Shown: piece after piece, positions 17,035 to 26,400 of the stretch
Position numbering within the stretch: position 1 is the stretch's first letter
Layout: every line of letters starts with the position of its first letter
Assembly (NCBI RefSeq): GCF_024158125.1
Contig: NZ_JAMZFT010000001.1
Coordinates: 806,001 to 870,000 of the forward strand
Direction of reading: 5' to 3'
Length of the DNA: 64,000 bases
Origin: Futiania mangrovi
Lineage (GTDB): Bacteria; Pseudomonadota; Alphaproteobacteria; Futianiales; Futianiaceae
The notes under the pieces: model-generated
What the model saw: the letters and a program-made list of their open reading frames with translations, nothing else
Told to the model about the DNA's origin: nothing
Databases searched by the model: none
Made by a program: the position numbers and the translations under genes

Positions 17035-18111
17035 TCAGGATGCCTCGACGAGGATCAGGTGGCGAGAGGGCAGGTGCAGGCGCACGGGCGCGCCGCGCGC
17101 AACGCCGGCATCTGCCAGCCGCGCGGGCTCGGTGCGCACATGGAAGCGCCGCCCCGTGCCGGAGAGCGCGATGACGTCCGCGAAGGCGCCCTTGTAGACG
17201 ATCTCCTCGACCTGCGCGTCGACGGCGTTCTCGCCCGCGTCGGCGTCCGCGGGCAGAAGGGCGATATGCTCCGGCCTTATGCCGAGCGTGACCGCCCGGC
17301 CTGGCCGCAATCCCTCGATGTGCGCGGAAAGCCGCGTGCCGCAGTCGCAGGCAATGGCGACGCTGTCGCCCGCGGCCTCCGCGGTCCCGGAGAGCGTGTT
17401 GACCGCGCCGAGGAAGTCCATGACGCGGGCGCTGTCGGGCGCTTCGTAGAGCCGGTCGGGCGCGTCGAGCGCGTGCAGCCGCCCGTCGAACATGACCGCG
17501 ATCCGGTCGGAGAGGGAGAGCGCCTCCTCCTGGTCGTGGGTGACGATGATCGTGGTGATGCCGAGGCTGCGCTGAAGCTGCTTCAGTTCCACCTGCATGG
17601 CGTCGCGCAGCTTGCGGTCGAGCGCGCCCAGCGGCTCGTCCAGCAGCAATATGTCGGGCCGGATCACGATGGCGCGGGCAAGCGCCACTCGCTGCTTCTG
17701 CCCGCCCGAAAGCTGCTGCGGGTAGCGCCTGCCGAAGTCGCCGAGCCGGACGAGGTCGAGGGCTTCCGCCACGCGGCCCTCGCGTTCCGCCTTCGCCACC
17801 CCGCGCATCTCGAGGCCGTAGGCCACGTTCTCCGCCACCGTCATGTGCGGAAAAAGCGCGTAGTCCTGGAACACGATGCCGACATTGCGCTTGTTCGGGG
17901 CCACGCGCGCGATGGAGGCGCCGCCGACGCGCACGTCGCCCGTGTCCGGCTGGATGAAGCCCGCGACCGTGCGCAGCGTCGTGGTCTTGCCGCACCCCGA
18001 TGGACCCAGCAGCGCGATGCACTCGCCCTCCTCGACGGTCAGGGACAGGTCCTGCAGGACGTGGTTGCCCCCCAGCCAGACGTTCACGCGGTCGAGTTCG
18101 AGACGGGCCAT
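17035..18111 (-). CDS. ABC transporter ATP-binding protein, polyamine/Fe3+-type (PotA-like)
   Basis: A 358-residue ATPase with Walker A GPSGCGKTT (about residue 36), ABC signature LSGGQKQRVALARA, Walker B LLLDEPLGALD, a switch His in IVTHDQEEAL, and a C-terminal TOBE domain (about 280-358). It powers the import system encoded by the three genes upstream. It starts 7 bp after the second permease gene. Because the enzyme subunits follow directly, the transporter probably imports the enzyme's substrate or a related small molecule. Confidence 0.92.
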   Translation of the reverse strand: MARLELDRVNVWLGGNHVLQDLSLTVEEGECIALLGPSGCGKTTTLRTVAGFIQPDTGDVRVGGASIARVAPNKRNVGIVFQDYALFPHMTVAENVAYGLEMRGVAKAEREGRVAEALDLVRLGDFGRRYPQQLSGGQKQRVALARAIVIRPDILLLDEPLGALDRKLRDAMQVELKQLQRSLGITTIIVTHDQEEALSLSDRIAVMFDGRLHALDAPDRLYEAPDSARVMDFLGAVNTLSGTAEAAGDSVAIACDCGTRLSAHIEGLRPGRAVTLGIRPEHIALLPADADAGENAVDAQVEEIVYKGAFADVIALSGTGRRFHVRTEPARLADAGVARGAPVRLHLPSRHLILVEAS

Positions 18112-18118
18112 CTGGACC

Positions 18119-18922
18119 TCACGAGCGGGGAATGGACAGCGACATGATGCGGTAGCGGTACTCTGCCGCCGCGATCACCACGCTGATGACGAGGATGTAG
18201 ACGGTCGAGAACGCCGCCGGTGTCGGGTCGAAATTGTTCGAGATGTAGTTGAACACCTCGATGGGCATGGTGGTCAGGTCGCCGCGCACCAGGAACACGC
18301 TGATCGGGTAGTTGTCGAAGCTGATCAGGAAGGCGAACAGGAATCCGCTGACCATGCCGGGTTTCAGCTGCGGCAGCGTCACCGTGCGGAAGGCCGTCCA
18401 GCGCGAGGCGCCGAGCGAGCGGGCGGCGTCCTCCAGCGAGGTGTCCGACAGCGTCAGCGAGGCGACCAGCGTGCGCACCGGGTAGGCGATCACCAGCACG
18501 ACATGGCCTGCGGCGAGGCTCCACCAGGTGAACGCCGCGTCGATGGCGATGAAGAACTGAACGAGCGCGATGCCGATTGCCACCATGGGCAGCGTCACCG
18601 GCGACAGCAGGAAGGCCGTGATCGCTGGCTTGGCGGGGAAGGGATGACGCGCGATGGCCAGCGCCGCCCCGAGCGCCAGCACCGTCGCCAAGGCCGCCGC
18701 CGCGACCGCGATGGTCAGCGAGATCAGCGTCGCCTCCCCGATACGGTGGATCGCGGCGATGTTCTCGTACCAGCGGAAGGAAAACGCCTTGGGCGGAAAC
18801 TCGATAAAGAAGGAATCGTTGAGCGAGACGACCGCCGTCAGGATCACCGGAAAGACGAGGAACGCCATCGACGCCCAGGCGAGGGCGGCGAGCGCGATGC
18901 GGAAGGGGCTCCTCTCAGACAT
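18119..18922 (-). CDS. ABC transporter permease (PotC-like)
   Basis: A 267-residue inner-membrane permease with six predicted transmembrane segments and the EAA loop (LEDAARSLGASRWTAFRTV) that contacts the ATPase. The start at 18922 overlaps the stop of the first permease by 8 bp; a start 11 codons earlier is less likely. It forms a heterodimer with the 18915-19835 product. Confidence 0.9.
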   Translation of the reverse strand: MSERSPFRIALAALAWASMAFLVFPVILTAVVSLNDSFFIEFPPKAFSFRWYENIAAIHRIGEATLISLTIAVAAAALATVLALGAALAIARHPFPAKPAITAFLLSPVTLPMVAIGIALVQFFIAIDAAFTWWSLAAGHVVLVIAYPVRTLVASLTLSDTSLEDAARSLGASRWTAFRTVTLPQLKPGMVSGFLFAFLISFDNYPISVFLVRGDLTTMPIEVFNYISNNFDPTPAAFSTVYILVISVVIAAAEYRYRIMSLSIPRS

Positions 18923-19835
18923 CGACCCGGAACACCTTTCGCACGGCCAGTGCATAGAGCACGACGATGGCGAGCGTCACGACCGTCAGCGTCGTCATGA
19001 TCGCCGAGCCCCAGGCGAAGTTGAGCTGTACGAGAAGCTGCTCGGCGGCGACCTGCGAGACCATGGCGGTCGAGGGCGAACCCAGCATCAGCGGGGTGAC
19101 GAACGCGCTCATCGACACCGCGAAGACGAGCATGGTGCCACCGAACACGCCCGGCATGGAGAGCGGCAGGATCACCCGCCACAGCGTGCGCATGCTGGTT
19201 GCGCCCAGAGATTGCGACGCCTCCCAGAACGACGAGGGGATACGCAGCAGCGAGCCGTAGATCGGCAGGATCATGAACGGCATCCCGTAATGGACGAGCG
19301 CGGTGATGATCGCGCCCTCCGAATAGGTCAGCCGCAACGGAAACTCGGTGAGGCCCAGCGCGATCAGCAGGTTGTTGACCGGGCCGCCGTCGGCGAGGAC
19401 GACGAGCCAGCCGTAGTTCCGCACGATCAGGCTGGAGGCGAGCGAGATGAACACGACGAGCAGCACGCCCGTGCGCAGCTTCCGGCCCGCGAACAGCAGC
19501 CACAGCGCGATGGGGTAGCTCAGCAGGAAGCAGATCGCCACGGACAGGAGCGAGATGCGGAAGGTCCGGACAATGGACCCGGTTGCCCGGCTGCTCTCCA
19601 GCGTCTTTTCGTACTGGTAGAGGGTGGGGGTCGCCTTGTCCTCCACCGCGTCTCCCGACCAATAGGTCAGACTCTCGCCCACCATCTGGCCGATGGGGAT
19701 GAGGTAGAAGATCAGCATGAACGCCATGAGCGGCGCCAGCAGCAACGCCGCCGGCGCATGGCGCTGCCACCGCCCGCCGCGGGGGCGGACGGCGGCAGGT
19801 GTCACGGCGGGCGCCGTCGCTGTCATGCCAGGCAA
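18915..19835 (-). CDS. ABC transporter permease (PotB-like)
   Basis: A 306-residue inner-membrane permease with six hydrophobic segments, a large periplasmic loop after the first (about 55-95), and an EAA motif (FWEASQSLGATSMRTLWRV). It begins 31 bp after the substrate-binding protein gene. The first start is at 19835; an ATG at 19826 is also possible. Length and layout fit the spermidine/putrescine-type importer family, a family that also transports many other compounds. Confidence 0.9.
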   Translation of the reverse strand: MPGMTATAPAVTPAAVRPRGGRWQRHAPAALLLAPLMAFMLIFYLIPIGQMVGESLTYWSGDAVEDKATPTLYQYEKTLESSRATGSIVRTFRISLLSVAICFLLSYPIALWLLFAGRKLRTGVLLVVFISLASSLIVRNYGWLVVLADGGPVNNLLIALGLTEFPLRLTYSEGAIITALVHYGMPFMILPIYGSLLRIPSSFWEASQSLGATSMRTLWRVILPLSMPGVFGGTMLVFAVSMSAFVTPLMLGSPSTAMVSQVAAEQLLVQLNFAWGSAIMTTLTVVTLAIVVLYALAVRKVFRVDV

Positions 19836-19866
19836 CTCCCGAAGGCGCGGGAGGGGCGGGTGCCCC

Positions 19867-20973
19867 TCAGCCGAAGACCTCGTTCCACTTCTCCGTGATC
19901 ATGGGCCGGTTCTTCGACAGGAAGGCCCAGTCGGCATAGAGCGTGTTGTTCGGGTCGCCGATCAGTTCGAGCGTGCGGGCCGACGGCTCCACCTCCTTGT
20001 GGCCGCAGCGGGCGTGCAGCACGCTGTCGATCTTCGCCTGGAACTCCTTCTCCAGGCTGAGGTTCACGTACACCTCCGCCAGTTCCACGTTCGGCGCGTT
20101 CACCGGCATGTTGAGGCCGACGATCTCGCCGTGCGTGCCCTCTGCGAGATTGGGCGCCGGCGCGATGGGCGCACCCTGCGCGATCAGCGGGTTCACGAAG
20201 GCACCGTAGAAGGGCACCAGCGGGATCTGCCCGCTTTGCATCATCTGGATCGCCTGCGGCGCGCCCGTGTAGACGGTGACGCCGTTGTCCTTCAGTTCGG
20301 CCAGCTTGGCGATGCCCGCCTCGATCTCGTACTGGGCGTCCTTGAAGGGCTTGCCGGTGGCGATCTGCGCCGCCGTCGTCACCATGCGCACGCCGTTGTT
20401 CCAGGTCACCGGCGGCATCGCGATCAGGCCCTTGTTGGCCGGATCCCAGAGGGCAGCCCAGCTGGTCGGCGCCTCCTTCACGCGCTGCGTGTTGTAGTGG
20501 ATCGTGTGCATCGCGTCGATGCAGCCGGCGGAGTAGTTGTCGGCCATGTTGAAGGCCGGGCGCAGCATCGCGAAATTCGGGATGTTCGCGGTGTTGTGCT
20601 GGCGCAGCAAGCCCTGCTCGGCGGCGATGAAGACGCCGGCTTCGGAGAACTGCATCAGGTCCGGCGGATTGTCCTTCTGCGTCTTGAGCATCGCCAGCAT
20701 GTTGGACGTCACCGACTGCTGGACGTTCAGGCTGGCGCCCGTCAGCTTCTCGAACTTCGGGTTCAGTTCGTCGATCCAGAGCTTGGCGAGCAGGCCCTGG
20801 TTCAGGACGATGTTGAGCGTGCCGGCGGCGCGCGCCTTCGTGGTGACCCAAGGCATGGCGATGGCGACCGCGCCGGCCGCGGCGGTCGTCTTGAGGAAGC
20901 CGCGGCGCGTGGTCCCGGCGGACGCGGCGTCGCTGCGCGTGGCGGACTGAGTGCCCTTGTCGGAGCGTGTCAT
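19867..20973 (-). CDS. Periplasmic substrate-binding protein of the ABC transporter (Tat-exported)
   Basis: A 368-residue family 1 (PotD-like) extracellular solute-binding protein. The N-terminus has a twin-arginine signal (TRRGFLKTTAAAGAVAIAMP) ending near KARA. The mature part has the usual two-lobe features (PPDLMQFSEAGVFIAAEQGL; WAALWDPANKGLIAMPP). An upstream open extension was rejected: AGGGAAGG sits 7 nt before the ATG at 20973 and the Tat signal starts there. It is the first gene of the seven-gene operon. The Tat route suggests folding before export. The ligand is unknown; a thiocyanate- or nitrile-related substrate is inferred from the downstream enzyme. Confidence 0.9.
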   Translation of the reverse strand: MTRSDKGTQSATRSDAASAGTTRRGFLKTTAAAGAVAIAMPWVTTKARAAGTLNIVLNQGLLAKLWIDELNPKFEKLTGASLNVQQSVTSNMLAMLKTQKDNPPDLMQFSEAGVFIAAEQGLLRQHNTANIPNFAMLRPAFNMADNYSAGCIDAMHTIHYNTQRVKEAPTSWAALWDPANKGLIAMPPVTWNNGVRMVTTAAQIATGKPFKDAQYEIEAGIAKLAELKDNGVTVYTGAPQAIQMMQSGQIPLVPFYGAFVNPLIAQGAPIAPAPNLAEGTHGEIVGLNMPVNAPNVELAEVYVNLSLEKEFQAKIDSVLHARCGHKEVEPSARTLELIGDPNNTLYADWAFLSKNRPMITEKWNEVFG

Positions 20974-21194
20974 GGTGAAACCTTCCCTGTTCGGCCATTG
21001 GCTGGCGCGTCTTGCCGTGGTGGCGCGTCTCGAGGGCGGGGACGCACGGCCCATCCCCCGCCCGCTCGCCGGCGCGATTTCCCTCCGTCCAGGCGCACCG
21101 GTTGATCCGGCTTTTGCGGCGTCCCGCGGTCTGCGGCGGTTTCGCCTTTTGGGTGCAAGATTCAGGGCCTTCCGTGGAGACGGGCAGCCCCGAC

Positions 21195-21206
21195 ATTGCA
21201 TACAAT
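21195..21206. promoter_or_regulatory. Operator-like site 1 (ATTGCATACAAT)
   Basis: A near-perfect 12-bp palindrome with ATTG/CAAT arms, about 220 bp upstream of the substrate-binding protein gene. It resembles operators of FCD-type GntR regulators. An inverted copy lies at 21301-21312. No GntR gene is in the window. Confidence 0.5.
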
Positions 21207-21300
21207 AGGGTCAGTCTGTGGCCCCTTCGGGCGTGGCGTCAAGGCTAAAAACATCGCGTGAGGGGGTAGATCCCTGATTTCAGCGCGCTTGGCGAACAGG

Positions 21301-21312
21301 TTTGTATGCAAT
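21301..21312. promoter_or_regulatory. Operator-like site 2 (TTTGTATGCAAT)
   Basis: Its last 11 bases are the reverse complement of the first 11 bases of the site at 21195. The two centres are 106 bp apart, about ten helical turns, which would suit DNA looping by one dimeric repressor bound at both sites. Confidence 0.5.
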
Positions 21313-21331
21313 CTATTGCCGGTTGTGCGGT

Positions 21332-21349
21332 CTTGCCTGCGCAGGCAAG
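21332..21349. repeat. 18-bp perfect palindrome
   Basis: CTTGCCTGCGCAGGCAAG reads the same on both strands with no spacer. It could be a protein-binding site or a short hairpin in the tamA leader. It stands 20 bp after operator-like site 2. Confidence 0.45.
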
Positions 21350-21495
21350 GCCATTGGCGTCGCTGCCCGCAGATGGGATAGCCTCACCGCTGGGCGGACG
21401 GCTGCGGATGCGTGCTGCTGGCCGGGGTCCGTTTGCATGTTAGGTGTTGGTGCGAGGTGCTGTCCGATTTGCGGGAGTGGTGCGGTCCGGTGACG

Positions 21496-23445
21496 GTGAG
21501 GCATATCTTCAGGGCAGCCGTGCTCATGGCAGCGGCATTGCTGTTGCCGGGCTGCGGATTGTTCGGCGGTGGGGACCAGCGTGCCGGCTTCCTCGCGCCC
21601 GAGGTCGAGGGCGGCATCGTCTACGAGACCCGTATCGAGGGCCTCGACGACCCCGCGCTGGTGGAACTGGCGGAGGATTCCCTGCGCCTCTACACGCTCG
21701 CGGCCCGCAGGCCGCAGAGCCTTGCGCGGCTGAGCAGGCGTGCGGAGGCGGATGCGGAGACGCTCGCCGCGATTCTCCGCTCGCGCGGCTATTACCAGTC
21801 GAAGGTCACGGTCGAAGTGACGGATACGGGCGAACGTGTTCGTCCGCCCGACGGTGCGTCGGAGGTGGAGGACGTCCGCACCGGCACGAGCGTCCCGGTC
21901 CGCGGCGACGCGGAGGCAGAACAGACCGGCGCCTCCCAGACCGACCCGACGGCGCAGGTGGTTCTGAGCGTGACGCGCGGGCCGCTGTTCCGGCTGGCCG
22001 AGGTGGCCTACCCGCTGCCCGACGGCTACCGGGGCCCCGCCTTGCCGAAGCAGGCGCGGCTCGGCATTCCCTTAGGCCATCCCGCCATCGCGGAGGACAT
22101 CGTGGCCGCGGAGGGAGCGGTGCTCGTCTTCCTGCGGGAGCGCGGGCACCCATATGCGCGTGCGGGCAAGCGCACCGCGCTGGCCGATCCGGAGGCGCAG
22201 ACGATCACCGTCTCGACCCTGATCGACCCCGGGCCGCGCGTGAGCTATGGCGAGACGCGGGTGGAGCGGCTGGACAGCCTGGAGCCGGACTATGTCGCGG
22301 GCTTTGCCGAGTGGGAGGCGGGCGCACTCTCCGACCAGCGCGATCTCTCCGATGTGCAGCGCGCGCTCGCCGCATCGCGCCTGTTCGACGTGGTGACCGT
22401 CCGCCTGCCGGAGGAGGCGCCGGCGGGCCTGGGCGCGGGCGACAGCGTCACGCTTCCCGTCACCATCAGGGCGGAGGAAGCGCCCCATCGCACCATCGGC
22501 GGCGGCTTGCGCTATTCGACCGACGGCGGGCCGGGCGTGCGTGCCTATTGGGAGCACCGCAATCTCTTCGGGCGGGGCGAACGGTTCCGCACCGAGCTCG
22601 ACGCCGACCTCGTCGCCCAGACGCTGGAGAACCGCTTCGTCAAGCCGCGCTTCCTGCGGCCCGACCAGGACCTCTTGGCGGGCCTCGCGTTCGAGCGGGA
22701 AGACGACGACGCCTATGAACTGATCGGCGCGACGGCGAGCATCGGCCTGGAGCGGCGGGTGTCGGCCCGCTGGATCGCAGGCGCCGGCGTGCTGGGCGAG
22801 GTTCAGGAGATCACGGACGATACCGGACGGCGGATGAGCTATCTCGTCGGCCTGCCGCTCTTCGCCGCCTACGACAGTTCCGACAATCTTCTCGACCCGA
22901 CGCAGGGCGCGCGGGCGCGGGCGACGGCGACGCCGTTCGCGGGCGTGTCGGACGGCGTGGCGCTGAGCTTCCTCGTGCTCGACGCGACGGCTTCCACCTA
23001 TTGGGCGCTCGACGACGACGACCGCTACATCGCCGCCTTCCGGGGGCGGATCGGAAGCATCCTCGGCGCCTCGCGTGCAACCATTCCGGCACCGCGGCGC
23101 CTCTATTCGGGCGGCGGCGGGTCCGTGCGCGGCTACCAGAGCCGGTTCATCGGCCCGCTCGACGCCAACAACGATCCGCTCGGCGGCCGCTCTGTCGTGG
23201 AGTTCGGCATGGAGATGCGCGCGCGCGTCACCGACACCGTCGGCGTCGTGCCCTTCGTGGACATGGGCTCGGTCAGCACGACGGAGTACCCCGACTTCAA
23301 CGAGGGGCTGCAATATGCGGCAGGCCTTGGCCTGCGTTACTACAGCCCCATCGGCCCGATCCGCGCTGACGTCGCGGTCCCGCTCAATCCGCGCGACGCG
23401 GACAATGCGTTCGAGTTCTACATCTCCATCGGGCAGGCATTCTGA
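21496..23445 (+). CDS. tamA: Autotransporter/translocation assembly module outer-membrane protein TamA
   Basis: A roughly 649-residue Omp85-family protein. It has an N-terminal signal with a possible lipobox (LLLPGC), POTRA domains (about residues 30-290) and a C-terminal 16-strand barrel starting near IGGGLRYSTDGGPG. The Omp85 signature SVRGYQSRFIG lies in lid-loop position, and the C-terminus FYISIGQAF ends in Phe. With TamB it moves lipids or helps insert proteins between the inner and outer membranes. The start is uncertain: this GTG begins the signal peptide, while ATG codons further upstream give an unlikely leader. The stop overlaps tamB by one base (TGATG). Confidence 0.9.
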   Translation: MRHIFRAAVLMAAALLLPGCGLFGGGDQRAGFLAPEVEGGIVYETRIEGLDDPALVELAEDSLRLYTLAARRPQSLARLSRRAEADAETLAAILRSRGYYQSKVTVEVTDTGERVRPPDGASEVEDVRTGTSVPVRGDAEAEQTGASQTDPTAQVVLSVTRGPLFRLAEVAYPLPDGYRGPALPKQARLGIPLGHPAIAEDIVAAEGAVLVFLRERGHPYARAGKRTALADPEAQTITVSTLIDPGPRVSYGETRVERLDSLEPDYVAGFAEWEAGALSDQRDLSDVQRALAASRLFDVVTVRLPEEAPAGLGAGDSVTLPVTIRAEEAPHRTIGGGLRYSTDGGPGVRAYWEHRNLFGRGERFRTELDADLVAQTLENRFVKPRFLRPDQDLLAGLAFEREDDDAYELIGATASIGLERRVSARWIAGAGVLGEVQEITDDTGRRMSYLVGLPLFAAYDSSDNLLDPTQGARARATATPFAGVSDGVALSFLVLDATASTYWALDDDDRYIAAFRGRIGSILGASRATIPAPRRLYSGGGGSVRGYQSRFIGPLDANNDPLGGRSVVEFGMEMRARVTDTVGVVPFVDMGSVSTTEYPDFNEGLQYAAGLGLRYYSPIGPIRADVAVPLNPRDADNAFEFYISIGQAF

Positions 23446-26400
23446 TGCGGCATGCGGCGATCCTTCTGGCCCTCGTGGGCATGCTGCTGCTTCCGGCGGG
23501 GCCGTCGGCGGCCTTCCTGTCGTTCGAGGGGGTGACGAACAGCTTCATCCAGTTCGTCATCCGCCAGATCAACGTGCCGGGCGAGTTCGAACTGACGGTC
23601 GGCAATCTGATCGAGGGGGAGGACGGCTTCACGACGCTCGAAGGCTTCTCGGTCGCCGACCGCGAGGGGGTGTGGCTGTCGGCGGAACGGGTGGCGCTCG
23701 ACTGGTCGCCCTCCGCGCTGCTGCGCGGCGAAATCAACCTGTCGCTGCTGCGGCTGGAGGACGTCGACCTGAAGCGGCTGCCCGTGACGGGCGATGCGCC
23801 TGAGAACGGGGGCGGTGACGAGGCGGCGGGCGGCATCCGCTGGCCGCGCGCACCGCTCGGCGTGGAAATCGCCGAGCTTGTGCTGACCCGGCTCACCGTC
23901 GCCGACACGATCCTGCCAGAGGCCGCGACGCTCACCGCCGCCGGTGCCTTCCGCGACATCGGCGACGTGCAGTCGATCCGGCTGGAGGCGGAACGGACCG
24001 ACGGGGTGGGTGCGACGCTCGACCTTGACATGACGCGGGACTTCGTCGCCGACACGCTGAAGGCGCGCGTGCGTTTCGCCGAACCGCAAGGGGGGCTCGT
24101 CGCCCGGCTCGTGGGACTGCCCGATGCGCCGGCGGTGTCGCTGGCGCTCGACGCCGACGGTCCCCCGACGGACTGGGGCGGGGCGCTTGCGGCAAGCGTC
24201 GAGGGATACGGGGCGGTCGACGGCACCGCGTCCGCGGCCTGGGCCGGCCCCTTGTCGGTCGCTGCCGACGTGACGCTGACGCCGGGGGACCGGCTTGCCC
24301 CGGAGATCGCCGCGGCGATCGGCCAGGCCGCACACCTCGACATCGCCGCGCGCGAGGGCGGGGACGGGCGCGTCGCGCTGGAGCGGGCGCGGTTCCGCCT
24401 CGCCGCGGGCCGCCTCGACGCGCGGGGCGATTTCGCACGGACCTTGAACGACATCGCCATCGACATGCGCGCCGATGTGCCGGAGGAGGGTGCCCGTCTG
24501 CTCGATCCCTTCCTTGCGCCCGCGACGGTGAAGGGCGCGGGTCTCGACATCGCGGTGCGCGGATCCGCCGCCGCGCCCCGTTTCTCGGTTCAGGGCCGGG
24601 TCGAGGAGGTAGCGACGCCGGATGCCGCCGCGGCCTCCCTCGACCTCGATGCCCGTGTTGCGGTCTCGGGAGGCGCCGTGGAAGGCGACGCAAGCCTGGT
24701 CGCGCGCGGTCCGGGACTCGCCGGCCGGCCCGACCTGACCGCCTTGCTCGGCCCGGAGATCGCGGTGGAGGCAGAAGGGCGGTACGCGGCCGGTATCGCC
24801 GAGGTCGCCCGCTTCTCGGTCGCCTCGCGCGTGGTCGAGGCACGTGGGGAGGGCCGCTTCGACACCGGCGCGGGAGAGGCAAGCGGGCGGCTGCGCATCG
24901 CGGCGACGGATCTTGCCCCGCTGGCAGCGTTCGCCGGGCAGGATCTCCGGGGTGGGGCGACGCTGACTGCGGACGTGCGCCGCGCGCGTCTCGATGGCGC
25001 GCTCGATGCCGACGTGCAGCTTGCCGGACGGGGGCTCGACAGCGCGGACGCGCTGATCGCGGCGGTTCTCGCGGGGCGCGTGGATGCGGTGGCGACGGTG
25101 CGGACGGACGATGCGCGCGTCGTGCGGCTTTCGCCCGCGCGGATCGAGACGGGCGCGCTGACCGCCACGGCGGAGGGCGAGGCCGATCTGGAAGCGCAGC
25201 GGGGCGACCTCGACTACACCCTCTCGGTGCCCGACGTGGCGGGGATCGCGGGCGCCGCGGGCGCGGATGCGCGCGGGGCGCTCTCGGCAGAGGGCCGTGT
25301 CCGCGGCCCCCTCCTGGCCCCGGCGGCGGTTGGCGAGGTGCGCCTCGCGGAAGCCCGTATCAACGGTGCGCAGCTGGGGCGCGTGAGCCTTGCCCATGAT
25401 GTTGCAATGGAAGACGGGGGCCCCAGGGGTTCGGTGCGCCTGGAGGTCGCGGGCAGCCAGCTTGGCGACGGTGCGGGTGAGGCGCGTTTCCGGACCGTGG
25501 ACGGGGTTCTCGACCTTGCGCGGATCGAGGCGTCGCTGCTCGGCCTCGCAGCGAGCGGAAAGGCCCGGGTTCCACTCGATGGGCGGCCGGCAACGGGCAG
25601 CCTCGCGCTCACCGCGCGCGATCTCGGGGGAGTGGGACGGCTCGCGGGCCTCGACCTCGCGGGGACGGGCCGGGCGGACTTGCAGCTGGCAGCCAACGGA
25701 CGGGCGCAGGCGGCGCGCGTGGTCGTGGATGCACGCGACGTGCGCAGCGGCGCGGCGGAGATCGCCGGGCTGAGGGCGGCAATGCGCGTGGGCGACGTCG
25801 GGACCATGTCCGGCATCGATGCGGTCGTCACCGCCGACAGCGTGTCGCTGCCGCGCGCCGGGTTCTCGCGGGTGACGGCAAGCGCGGACGGCCCGCTCGC
25901 CGGGCTCGTGTGGGAGGTGGCGGCGGACGGGCGGACCTCGGCGCCGGTGGCGGCGCCCCTTCTGGTCTCCGGGGGCGGGACGGCCGACCTCGCGGGAGAC
26001 GCGCCCCGGGTGGAGGTGCGCCGGCTCGACGTGCGCTATGCGGAGGAGCATTTCGCGCTCGCCGACGCGCTCGACGTGAGGCTCGGCGGCGGTCAGACGC
26101 GGTTGGAGGGGCTCGATCTGCTGGCTGCAGAAGGGCGGATCCAGGGCCAGCTTTCGGCCGGCGCGCGCGCCATCGCCGCGGACCTTGCGCTGGAGGGGGT
26201 GCCGCTGCGGCTGGTGCGGGCGGCGTCTGGGCGCACGGGTCTTGCGGGCACGCTCTCGGGCCGCGTGGACGTGCGTACCGGCGGGCGCGACGCTGGCGGG
26301 ACGGTCAGGCTTGCGACCGACGGGCTGAGCGCGGGCGGCGCGGGGGACGGCGGCCTCGACCTCGCGCTGGAGGCGGACTGGGACGGGCGCATGCTGGGCG

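Larger units (their letters stand above)
20974..21495. other. 520-bp divergent intergenic region before the ABC/hydrolase operon and tamA
   Basis: I see no convincing gene here. It holds two mirrored operator-like sites (21195-21206 and 21301-21312) and an 18-bp palindrome (21332-21349), annotated separately. The segment 21205-21310 is less GC-rich than its surroundings. Both flanking genes point outward, so promoters for both should lie here, but I could not place a convincing -35/-10 pair on either strand. Confidence 0.6.

Noticed and set aside
21412-21495. Upstream ATG start for tamA
   Set aside because: It adds a leader with three Cys and charged residues ahead of an otherwise normal signal peptide; the later start fits export better, although the exact codon is uncertain.
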